Of a stretch of 39,559 bases of DNA, positions 8,310 to 14,998 are shown piece by piece. The stretch comes from Candidatus Aenigmatarchaeota archaeon (GTDB lineage: Archaea > Aenigmatarchaeota > Aenigmatarchaeia > CG10238-14 > SCSR01). Within the stretch, counting starts at the first letter, position 1; every line of letters starts with the position of its first letter. The stretch is taken from positions 1 to 39,559 of the forward strand of contig JABABT010000024.1 of NCBI GenBank assembly GCA_014238095.1, given 5' to 3'. The notes below the pieces were generated by a model that saw nothing but the letters and a program-made list of their open reading frames with translations, made no database searches and had not been told where the DNA came from. Both the position numbers and the translations under genes were made by a program.

Positions 8310-9092
8310 ATGTCATTATTTGGAAAAAAGAAGAATAAAGGTAAATTAAGACCTGGAAAAGGATTTGATCCTATTGCTAGAGTTAGAGAAATGGCTGCAC
8401 GTGGATTTTCAGAACCAGAAATGATTGATGTTTTAAGAAGGGATGGATTTGGAGCTAATGAAATTGATAATGCATTAACACAAGCATTGAGAATAGGTGT
8501 TGGACAAAACCAAAAAATGCAACAAAATAATTATCAAATGCAAAAACCTCAAATGCAACAACCTCAAATGCAACAACCTCAAATGCAACAACCTCAAATG
8601 CAACAACAAATGCAAAAACCTCAAATGCAAAGTAACCGAAATAATGAAAATGAACTTCCAACAATTGATTCTATAACCTCAATGACAGGACAACCAAATC
8701 AATTGAGTGGATCTATGCCACAAATACCAGAAACAAGTTTACCAGAAGGATATTATTCACAAACATATTCAAGTGAAGATTATGTTGATTATGTAGTACA
8801 ACAAAGACTTGGAGAAGTTACAGAAAAAGTAAAAGAATTTCAAGAATATTATAAAAAATTAAATAATAAAATAAGTGAATTAACAGATAATTTAAAAAAT
8901 ATGGAAACAAAATCAGAACCTAATAAAAATGCTGTTAATAATAAAATAGAAAATTTTACTTCATCAGTTTCAGATATAGATAATAGATTAAGTGGTTTAG
9001 AAAAGGCTTTCAAAGAAACACTTCCAGATTTAATTGATTCAGTACGTACTTTAAGTGATCTTGTTCAAAAAATAAAAAAAGATAAAGAGTAA
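8310..9092 (+). CDS. Helical-bundle, Gln/Pro/Met-repeat and coiled-coil protein
   Basis: A 260-residue cytoplasmic protein with three parts. Residues about 1-65 have a basic start and a compact three-helix segment (REMAARGFSEPEMIDVLRRDGF) resembling a UBA-like fold. Residues about 70-105 are a low-complexity linker of QMQQP units. Residues about 155-260 form coiled coils (VVQQRLGEVTEKVKEFQEYY onward). This domain-linker-coil layout suits a scaffold linking the pilus machine to another component. No enzyme motif is visible. The gene is followed by a hairpin with a T run and then by a small membrane-protein gene. I do not recognise a named family. Confidence 0.65.
   Translation: MSLFGKKKNKGKLRPGKGFDPIARVREMAARGFSEPEMIDVLRRDGFGANEIDNALTQALRIGVGQNQKMQQNNYQMQKPQMQQPQMQQPQMQQPQMQQQMQKPQMQSNRNNENELPTIDSITSMTGQPNQLSGSMPQIPETSLPEGYYSQTYSSEDYVDYVVQQRLGEVTEKVKEFQEYYKKLNNKISELTDNLKNMETKSEPNKNAVNNKIENFTSSVSDIDNRLSGLEKAFKETLPDLIDSVRTLSDLVQKIKKDKE
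8541..8630 (+). repeat. In-frame 15-bp tandem repeat (QMQQP units)
   Basis: Four near-perfect 15-bp units of the type aacctcaaatgcaac occur in a row, then a 12-bp variant and one more unit, all in frame and encoding QMQ(Q/K)P. Unit length is a multiple of three, so copy-number change would lengthen or shorten the linker without breaking the protein. Confidence 0.85.
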
Positions 9093-9093
9093 T

Positions 9094-9117
9094 AAGTCTT
9101 AAAATCAAGACTTTTTT
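9094..9117 (+). terminator. Hairpin plus T run between 8310 and 9118 genes
   Basis: A perfect 7-bp stem (aagtctt at 9094-9100, aagactt at 9107-9113) with a 6-nt loop merges into a run of six T residues (9112-9117) and is directly followed by the ATG at 9118. The shape is that of an intrinsic terminator placed inside an apparent two-gene unit. It may give partial termination, lowering expression of the downstream gene, or occlude its start. Confidence 0.5.
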
Positions 9118-9498
9118 ATGGTAGATTCTACACAGGTATTAAATCAAATTATTACTTTCTTTTCTGATTTATTTTATGTACAACCAGAATGGTTAATTTT
9201 TCCAGGTATACTTACATTATTTTTCTTTCCATTAACATTGAATATTTTTGCAATTTATTATTTTATGGAAAAAATAGTAAAAGTATTTTCTGGTACTGGT
9301 ATGAATCTTGTTATAGCTGGTCTAGTCAGTTTTCTTATGTTACCATATAATGATATAACTAGATTCATAACTCCAATTATTGTTGGATACTATTTAACAA
9401 GAAATAATATTTTAAGAATATTATTTATTTTAATTATTTATGGATTTGCATTCTCTTTACCAGAAATTTTATTTTACTTAAATAATTTTTATTTTTAA
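9118..9498 (+). CDS. Small polytopic membrane protein related to the 10-13 kb family
   Basis: A 126-residue protein with about four membrane helices (roughly residues 27-48, 62-82, 85-95 and 100-118). The segment with KVFSGTGMNLVIAGLVSF resembles LRIFSGAGNVEHLISLLVS in the protein at 10260-10943, so it seems to be a short member of the same membrane-protein family. It lies 26 bp after the coiled-coil gene and has no recognisable ribosome binding site; the spacer is taken by a hairpin and T run. Likely co-transcribed at reduced level with the upstream gene. Function unknown; association with the pilus locus is by position. Confidence 0.6.
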   Translation: MVDSTQVLNQIITFFSDLFYVQPEWLIFPGILTLFFFPLTLNIFAIYYFMEKIVKVFSGTGMNLVIAGLVSFLMLPYNDITRFITPIIVGYYLTRNNILRILFILIIYGFAFSLPEILFYLNNFYF

Positions 9499-9523
9499 TT
9501 TATTGAAATAGTTAAAATTAAGA

Positions 9524-10195
9524 TTAATTTTTATAATATTGTCTTACTTCTTCTATGTCTGAGTATGAAATTTCATATAGATTTGATAACATAGGATTTT
9601 TTGGAGGATTTAGTTGTGTTGTATATGTTGGAGGAGGTAACATAGGTAAATTTTTTGGAGAAGGTAACATATGAGTTTCTGGTGAAAGTGTAGATTTTTC
9701 CTCATTATAATTATTTTTTACTTTATAATCTTTAATTTGTTTTTTGAAATAGGATGATATTTTTTCAACTAATTTAGGAATTATTTTATCATTAACATAT
9801 TCTTCCATTGAATTATATCCTTTGAATTCCCAGTAAGGTTTATCTAAATTTTCTTGTTTTTGTTTGTAGGATTTAGAATTTTTTAATAATTCATTTAATT
9901 GTTTTGCTGTTTCGTATTCTTTTAATTCTTCTAATGATGGTTTATCAGTATTTGAATATTGTTGATTATTAGAATTTTCTGGTTTTAAAAATGTTTTACC
10001 AAATAAAGTTGGAGGAGACCTAACAGGTTGATTATATTGTTCGTTTGAATTATTTCCCATTGTAAAATATATAGGTAATTTTATATTTTTGGGGTTTGCA
10101 TCATATCTCAAATTGTCGATATTATTTATTGAATCATTAGCTATCCTTATTCTTTCATCTAAATATTCTGGTGTTTCTATTAATTTTTGTTCCAT
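9524..10195 (-). CDS. Hypothetical Pro/Asn-rich soluble protein
   Basis: A 223-residue protein without membrane segments. Proline- and asparagine-rich, probably disordered regions (about 50-90 and 165-205) flank a central helical part (about 90-160) with charged heptads; the C terminus has SYSDIEEVRQYYKN. No family is recognised. A TATA-like actttatatattg on the minus strand at about 10222-10234 places transcription start near 10203, a few nucleotides before the ATG, so it appears to have its own promoter. It sits between two clusters of the small membrane-protein family and could be a cytoplasmic partner of them, but that is only positional. Confidence 0.5.
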   Translation of the reverse strand: MEQKLIETPEYLDERIRIANDSINNIDNLRYDANPKNIKLPIYFTMGNNSNEQYNQPVRSPPTLFGKTFLKPENSNNQQYSNTDKPSLEELKEYETAKQLNELLKNSKSYKQKQENLDKPYWEFKGYNSMEEYVNDKIIPKLVEKISSYFKKQIKDYKVKNNYNEEKSTLSPETHMLPSPKNLPMLPPPTYTTQLNPPKNPMLSNLYEISYSDIEEVRQYYKN

Positions 10196-10259
10196 AATAC
10201 CAATTACTACTATGGAGTGACAATATATAAAGTTTTGTATATTATTGTATACATAATAT

Positions 10260-10943
10260 TTATGTAACTTCTCTTAAAACATGATTAAGTTTAATTTTTT
10301 CTTCTTGTTTTTTTGCTAGTTCTTCTTCTCTTTTTATTATATTTTTATCTATAGATTTTAATTTTGCTGATGTTAAGTCTTTATCATTCAATTTTTGAGA
10401 TTTTAATTCTTCTATTATTTGTTCTAATTTTATCATTCTATCTGATATTTGTTTATCTCTTTTTTTATAAGAATTGAATATTTGAGTAGTAGCATTAAGT
10501 TTAATGAAATAACCTTTTGTATACAAAATAGTACCAACAACAAAAATTAAAACGAATATTAAAAAGGCAAAATTTCCAAGACCATATAATGCATAGCTGA
10601 TATAACCTACCCAACCAATAAATAATGCTGATAAAGAAACTAAAAGAGATATAAGATGTTCTACATTTCCTGCACCAGAAAATATTCTTAATGTTCTAAG
10701 TAAACCAAGAAAAATAGCATAAATAGCAATTGTTGGTATTATAGCATTAATTATAAGTTGTCTTGGTTCATTTAACCATTCTTTATCAAAACCAAATAAT
10801 TGTACCCAAATATATTCACAATAACCATTTTGTGTACATGTATTAGAAAAATTAGTACTTTGAGCAGAAACAATTATAGGTGATACTAATAATGCTACCA
10901 TGAATACAGAGAAGAAAATTGATATTGGATTTTTTGTTTTCAT
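10260..10943 (-). CDS. Signal-peptide membrane protein with C-terminal coiled coil
   Basis: A 227-residue protein. Residues 1-29 form a cleavable-looking signal peptide ending ...IIVSAQS. A short outside part with two cysteines (NTCTQNGYC) follows, then about three membrane helices (about 62-85, 93-115, 117-140) and a long charged coiled coil (about 150-227). The body resembles the protein at 11579-12109 (membrane helices then coiled coil) and carries the IFSGAG version of the family signature. The first 84 bp are 83/84 identical, in inverted orientation, to the start of the gene at 12170, although the rest of the two proteins differ. It starts 4 bp after the upstream gene, with ggag about 8 nt before the ATG, so it is the third cistron of an operon. 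Confidence 0.65.
   Translation of the reverse strand: MKTKNPISIFFSVFMVALLVSPIIVSAQSTNFSNTCTQNGYCEYIWVQLFGFDKEWLNEPRQLIINAIIPTIAIYAIFLGLLRTLRIFSGAGNVEHLISLLVSLSALFIGWVGYISYALYGLGNFAFLIFVLIFVVGTILYTKGYFIKLNATTQIFNSYKKRDKQISDRMIKLEQIIEELKSQKLNDKDLTSAKLKSIDKNIIKREEELAKKQEEKIKLNHVLREVT
10860..10943 (-). repeat. 84-bp inverted repeat, left arm (signal-peptide coding)
   Basis: This arm covers exactly the first 28 codons of the gene at 10260-10943. It matches 12170-12253 on the other strand at 83 of 84 positions; the only difference is tc versus ac in the seventh to eighth codon area. Identity stops abruptly at both ends: the sequence before the ATG and after codon 28 is unrelated. Even synonymous positions are unchanged, so copying or conversion was recent or is continuing. 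Confidence 0.9.
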
Positions 10944-10947
10944 TATA

Positions 10948-11520
10948 TTATCTCCTTAACTTACCTGAAATTAATGCAACTATTATCATTAATACCATAA
11001 ATATAATTAATGCCGCAACAATTATAACTATATCGGAATTTGGAGATGGTGTATCTGCTTCAATTCCAGTTGCTATTGGGTTTCCTATATTTGTAAAAAC
11101 TCCTACTAATCCACTTGTTACAAATAATCCAATAACAATTGCTAACATTAACCATACTAAACCTGATGACTTTAATTTTTCACCTAAAACAGCACCAACA
11201 TTTGGATAGAAAACAGCTGCAATAATAACTGCTGTTATCATAAGAAATATCCAAACAGTCGATTGTAATAAAAATGTTGTAATTTCTGTTGTTAAACTGA
11301 AACCTACAATTAGTGGAAATCCTATAAATAATAAACCAATTGATACTGCAATAATTCCATTAATTCCAACACTATCACCAAGCATATGACTTTTCTTTAA
11401 CAAAGCAAAAATTATTAAAGACACAATTAAAAATGGAAGTAAGAAATCGTATACTCCAATATTTATTAAATTTTCAATTGCTGTTTCAAATAATGTTGTG
11501 TTATCTGCTGCACTTGCCAT
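10948..11520 (-). CDS. Small polytopic membrane protein (pilus-linked family)
   Basis: A 190-residue protein with about five membrane helices, near residues 25-47, 55-78, 90-110, 122-145 and 163-185. After a short amphipathic N terminus it has the family signature FLLPFLIVSLIIFALLKKSH followed by MLGDSVGINGIIAV, shared with the proteins at 11579, 12170 and 12833. It ends with a basic GKLRR tail. It lies between two inverted 84-bp repeats, 58 bp after the gene at 11579 and 4 bp before the gene at 10260, on the same strand. Function is unknown; the closest relatives within the window are its neighbours. Confidence 0.65.
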   Translation of the reverse strand: MASAADNTTLFETAIENLINIGVYDFLLPFLIVSLIIFALLKKSHMLGDSVGINGIIAVSIGLLFIGFPLIVGFSLTTEITTFLLQSTVWIFLMITAVIIAAVFYPNVGAVLGEKLKSSGLVWLMLAIVIGLFVTSGLVGVFTNIGNPIATGIEADTPSPNSDIVIIVAALIIFMVLMIIVALISGKLRR

Positions 11521-11578
11521 ATTAATCTAATAATATAAGAATAGATAAAGTTTTAAACCCATTATTTTTATTGAAAAA

Positions 11579-12109
11579 TTATACTCCTTTTAATCCAAGT
11601 AATTTTTCTCTTTCTTTTCTCATTTTCAAAATTTCATCTTCATATTCTGATGCTGCTGCATAATTTCCTTTATTACGAGCTTCTTGTAATTTTTTATATC
11701 TATCTTCCATATGTTTATCTAATTTTTTAAGTGTTGATTTGCTATTTGATAGTTGATATAATTCTTGAGAATTAAATACTGCTTTACCTCTACCAATAGC
11801 CCAAATGATACCACCAACAATAAATAGAACAATAAATAATCCAAATGCAAAAGCTCCTGTTAATGCTGATATTTGAGTAATCAATAATCCCCATACATCA
11901 GTAACTGCAACTAATATAGCAATAATCAAAGATACAATAATATTAATTTTTTTTGTTGTCTTATCTGTAGGTGGACCAAATATTTTTAACATACTTAAGG
12001 TTCCCCAAAATATTGCGAAAATTAACATGAAGGGTAATAAAAATTGTACCAATAATGTATTTGGTTCTATAGTTCCTATTGATCCAAATAATTCAAATAT
12101 GTTTGCCAT
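11579..12109 (-). CDS. Membrane protein with C-terminal coiled coil (pilus-linked family)
   Basis: A 176-residue protein. The signature QFLLPFMLIFAIFWGTLSML with KIFGPP occurs near residues 23-47, then further membrane helices (about 55-80 and 85-108), then a charged helical tail of about 60 residues (LDKHMEDRYKKLQEARNKGN). The layout is the same as in the 10260 protein without a signal peptide. It is the first gene of the minus-strand trio (11579, 10948, 10260) and starts from a 60-bp region shared with the divergent gene at 12170. The coiled tail would be cytoplasmic and may bind a partner such as the coiled-coil proteins at 7388 or 8310; that is speculation. Confidence 0.65.
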   Translation of the reverse strand: MANIFELFGSIGTIEPNTLLVQFLLPFMLIFAIFWGTLSMLKIFGPPTDKTTKKINIIVSLIIAILVAVTDVWGLLITQISALTGAFAFGLFIVLFIVGGIIWAIGRGKAVFNSQELYQLSNSKSTLKKLDKHMEDRYKKLQEARNKGNYAAASEYEDEILKMRKEREKLLGLKGV

Positions 12110-12169
12110 AAATAATATTGGATAGTAAAACTAATAAGCTTAAATGTTTATGGAACATATTTTTATTTA
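12110..12169. promoter_or_regulatory. Bidirectional promoter between 12109 and 12170 genes
   Basis: The 60-bp spacer has one T/A-rich core around a partly palindromic aataagcttaaatg (12135-12146). Read rightward, gcttaaatg lies about 28 nt before the ATG at 12170. Read leftward, the same core lies about 31 nt before the ATG at 12109. One TATA region probably serves both directions. Confidence 0.4.
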
Positions 12170-12253
12170 ATGAAAACAAAAAATCCAATAACAATTTTCT
12201 TCTCTGTATTCATGGTAGCATTATTAGTATCACCTATAATTGTTTCTGCTCAA
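12170..12253 (+). repeat. 84-bp inverted repeat, right arm (signal-peptide coding)
   Basis: The partner of 10860-10943. The two arms point outward and enclose 1226 bp holding the genes at 10948-11520 and 11579-12109 plus their promoter. Crossing over between the arms would invert that interval and keep both flanking reading frames intact, because the arms are wholly coding and start at the ATG. Confidence 0.9.
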
Positions 12254-12823
12254 TCTCCATTTGAAAGAGTTATTGATAATTTAATTGATCTTGGATTCTT
12301 TGGATTTGTATTACCATTTTTACTTACAGCAGCAATATTTTATGGTTTACTTAGAAAATCACAAATATTTGGAGACCCAGCATCAAACGTTTCAATAAAT
12401 GCAATTGTTGCAATAACAGCTGGATTTATGGTTTGGGCATATCCTACAATTTCTGGTGTTGATGTAGCTGAACAACTTAGTAAATTCTTTTTCCAAGGAG
12501 CAATAGCTATACTTGGAGTTATTGTAAGCATACTTATTGCAGGAATATTTTTACCTAAAGATCTTCCTAGTGAAATTTCTAAACATATTAAATCTGGAAA
12601 AGGTGTCGCATATATTGTAATTGGAGGTTTAATTGTTGGAATGATTGTTCTATTAAGTAGTGGAGTAGGAGAATTTCTAATACCTAATCTTTCTGGAGGA
12701 CCATTAGTAATTAATCCTGGATATGGTAGTGGATTAAGCTCTGATGATATACTTACAATAATTGTTGTTATTGGAATGATGGTTGTTGTTGGACTTATAG
12801 CAAAAGGTGAAAGTAAAAATTAA
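12170..12823 (+). CDS. Signal-peptide polytopic membrane protein (pilus-linked family)
   Basis: A 217-residue protein. It has a signal peptide ending ...IIVSAQS (residues 1-29), then the family signature FVLPFLLTAAIFYGLLRKSQ with IFGDPASNVSINAIVA (about 46-80), about five membrane helices in all (including about 105-128, 142-165 and 192-213), and a short KGESKN tail. The signal peptide is almost identical in DNA to that of the opposite-facing gene at 10260, while the mature proteins differ. It begins after the bidirectional promoter and is followed at once by another family member. Function unknown. Confidence 0.65.
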   Translation: MKTKNPITIFFSVFMVALLVSPIIVSAQSPFERVIDNLIDLGFFGFVLPFLLTAAIFYGLLRKSQIFGDPASNVSINAIVAITAGFMVWAYPTISGVDVAEQLSKFFFQGAIAILGVIVSILIAGIFLPKDLPSEISKHIKSGKGVAYIVIGGLIVGMIVLLSSGVGEFLIPNLSGGPLVINPGYGSGLSSDDILTIIVVIGMMVVVGLIAKGESKN

Positions 12824-12832
12824 GTGTATTTT

Positions 12833-13387
12833 ATGTCTAGTTTAGAAAATGTAATTAATAATTTACAATCTGCTGGAATATTTGAATTTTTCTTACCTTT
12901 TATTCTAATTTTTGCTGTTGTTTTTGGGTTAATGCAAAAGGTTGGAATTTTTGGAGATAAAAAAGAAAGTGAAGTAAGAAAATTAAATGCATTGATTGCT
13001 TTTGTTTTTGCTGCATTCATTATGATTTATCCAACAACAAATGATTTAGTATTTAATTTAACAGATTATATAGCAAATTTTGTTGGAGGAACATTCATTT
13101 TCATACTTGGTATAATTTCATTTATGATTATGGCATTTATGATTTCTAATGCTTCAGGTGAAAAAAATGATGATAAAAGTAAATTTAAACTTGGTAGTAC
13201 GTCTATTGGTATAGCATTAGTTTTAGTTATAGCATTATTTTTAACAAGTGGTGGAGTTTTATCATTAGGTGGATTACAATTTAATTCTAATTTTAATTTA
13301 AATTTTGGAAATATAGATCCTAATGTTATAGCATTAATTGGTGTGTTAGTTGCAGTAGGTGTTGGTATTTGGTATTTAACTAAATAA
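12833..13387 (+). CDS. Small polytopic membrane protein (pilus-linked family)
   Basis: About 184 residues from ATG 12833; the frame could also open at GTG 12824, immediately after the stop of the upstream gene. It has an amphipathic start (SSLENVINNLQSAGIFEF), then the family signature FFLPFILIFAVVFGLMQKVG with IFGDKKE and LNALIAF, about five membrane helices and a C-terminal helix ending WYLTK. The start closely parallels the 12170 protein just after its signal peptide (FERVIDNLIDLGFFGFVLPF), so these are tandem paralogues. Likely co-transcribed with 12170. Function unknown. Confidence 0.62.
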   Translation: MSSLENVINNLQSAGIFEFFLPFILIFAVVFGLMQKVGIFGDKKESEVRKLNALIAFVFAAFIMIYPTTNDLVFNLTDYIANFVGGTFIFILGIISFMIMAFMISNASGEKNDDKSKFKLGSTSIGIALVLVIALFLTSGGVLSLGGLQFNSNFNLNFGNIDPNVIALIGVLVAVGVGIWYLTK

Positions 13388-13392
13388 AAAAA

Positions 13393-14157
13393 CTATTCTT
13401 TAAAAATTTCTAAATAATCTTTTTCTGTAAAATGTAATTTACTAGGAATTATCAAAACAGATGGTGTTGTATTAATTGTTTGTTTCTGTAATAATTCTAT
13501 ATTATCAAAAAATAATTGTGACGATTGGCCTGCTCTTGATAAAATAATAATTTTTTGAGAATTTTCAATCACATTTTCATTAAATTTATTTTCAAGTTTC
13601 AATAAAAAATCAATAGCATGATTTGGAGTCATTAAATGAGTTGTATCATTCCCAATATCAAGAAGACATAATGTATGTAAACCAATTTTCTTGTTTTCTC
13701 TTATAGAATCATAAATAGATTTTGGTAATATTCCTCCAGTTTTATCAAGAAATGGTATAGTAATTGTTGCTCCGAATTTGTAAATATGTAAACCTGTTTC
13801 AGATATAGCAGAAAAAATAGATGAATTATGAATTATAGATGTATGTATACCCATTTTTTTTGCATCAACTAAAAGTGAAGAATGAGTTGTTGCTACCATT
13901 GGGTCTCCTTGGATTAAAATTGCTATTTTCTTATTTTTTGCTTCATTAAGAATTTTTTGGGAATTCTCTTCAAGATCTATTCTTTTAATAGGTATAATAT
14001 TATCATGTTCAATTATTTCTTTGAGTTTTTCCATATATCCGTTCCATTTTCCTGTATATAATTCAAAATAAACTTTATCGGCTTTTTTTGCAGCAATAAT
14101 ACCACGTAAATTCATATCATTTTCATCTGACAAACCTAACCCAATTAAAATAAGCAT
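13393..14157 (-). CDS. dphB: Diphthine synthase (diphthamide methyltransferase)
   Basis: A 254-residue SAM-dependent methyltransferase of the tetrapyrrole-methylase fold that methylates the modified histidine of elongation factor 2 on the way to diphthamide. Visible family features are the N-terminal strand and loop LILIGLGLSDENDMNLRG (residues 2-19), the central IAILIQGDPMVATTHSSLL segment that contacts SAM, and HNSSIFSAISETGLHIYKFG. Length is normal for archaeal Dph5/DphB (about 250-265). It stands alone on the minus strand, back to back with the methyltransferase gene at 14219 and convergent with the membrane-protein cluster. No other diphthamide gene is in the window. Confidence 0.92.
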   Translation of the reverse strand: MLILIGLGLSDENDMNLRGIIAAKKADKVYFELYTGKWNGYMEKLKEIIEHDNIIPIKRIDLEENSQKILNEAKNKKIAILIQGDPMVATTHSSLLVDAKKMGIHTSIIHNSSIFSAISETGLHIYKFGATITIPFLDKTGGILPKSIYDSIRENKKIGLHTLCLLDIGNDTTHLMTPNHAIDFLLKLENKFNENVIENSQKIIILSRAGQSSQLFFDNIELLQKQTINTTPSVLIIPSKLHFTEKDYLEIFKE

Positions 14158-14218
14158 TAAAATACTTAGTAAACTTATATTAAATTAATTTCTTAAACTT
14201 TGATAATTTATTATTAAT

Positions 14219-14998
14219 ATGGGTGTAGATTTAATAGGTTCAGAAAATAAAATGGTAGCCATAGTAGAAACAAAAAATAATTCAAAGTCAGAAATTGAAA
14301 AATCTATTATTAAAATAAAGAAAAATCATAAAAATGTAAAATCCATATTAAAGAAAAATTCTGGACCTAAAGGAGAATTTAGAATTAAAAAATTAGAACT
14401 AATTGATGGTGAAGAAAATACTGAAGTAATTCATAAAGAAAATAATTATCTTATAAAAATAGATCCGAGGAAAGTTTATTTTTCATCAAGAGAAGGAACA
14501 ATAAGGGAAAAAATTTCATCAGAAATGAAAGCTGGAGAAAAAATTTTGATAATGTTTGCTGGTGTAGGACCATATTTAGTAAGTATATCTAAAATACAAC
14601 CAAAAATTAAAGAAGTAATAGGTATTGAAAATAATCCTATAGCTGTAAAATATATGGAAGAAAATATTAGGATAAATAAAATAGCTCATCTTGTAACACC
14701 AATTGAAGGTGATGTAAATGAAATATGTAAAAATTATTCAGAAGAGTTTGATAGAATAATTATGCCAATGGTATATGCTAAAAATTATTTAGATATAGCA
14801 ACAAAAATAATAAAAAATGGTGGATTAATTTATATTTATATGATAAGTGAGGAAAATGATTTCAAAGATATAGATTATTTTGTATCTAAATTTTTTGAAA
14901 ATTCAAATAGAAAATATAAAATATTGGAAAAAAACATAATATGTTTATTTTCCCCAAATAAATATAAAATACTAGTAAAAATGGAAGTGAGTAAATGA
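14219..14998 (+). CDS. Trm5/TYW2-like class I methyltransferase with altered active-site motif
   Basis: A 259-residue protein with the Trm5 core. There is a preceding KIDPRKVYFSSREGTIREK (normally KVYFSPRL..ER), SAM motif I IMFAGVGPYLVSIS (Trm5: MFAGVGPF), motif II VIGIENNPIAVKYMEENI, and a motif IV region FDRIIMPMVYAKNYLDIA. In Trm5 motif IV reads roughly DRVIMNLP..A..FLD, so the NLP is replaced by PM(V), which removes the catalytic-area Asn-Leu-Pro. The N-terminal domain is shorter than in most Trm5 proteins. It may still methylate G37 of tRNA, or act on another base or as a wyosine-pathway enzyme. It overlaps the nucleotidyltransferase gene by 4 bp (ATGA), suggesting an operon. Confidence 0.75.
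   Translation: MGVDLIGSENKMVAIVETKNNSKSEIEKSIIKIKKNHKNVKSILKKNSGPKGEFRIKKLELIDGEENTEVIHKENNYLIKIDPRKVYFSSREGTIREKISSEMKAGEKILIMFAGVGPYLVSISKIQPKIKEVIGIENNPIAVKYMEENIRINKIAHLVTPIEGDVNEICKNYSEEFDRIIMPMVYAKNYLDIATKIIKNGGLIYIYMISEENDFKDIDYFVSKFFENSNRKYKILEKNIICLFSPNKYKILVKMEVSK

Noticed and set aside
8541-8630. Regular short repeats that could suggest a CRISPR array
   Set aside because: Units are directly adjacent with no spacers, are in frame inside a clear coding sequence and encode QMQQP; no cas genes are in the window.
10860-12253. Insertion sequence or composite mobile element bounded by inverted repeats
   Set aside because: There is no transposase, no target-site duplication, and the repeats are the coding starts of two genes rather than terminal repeats.
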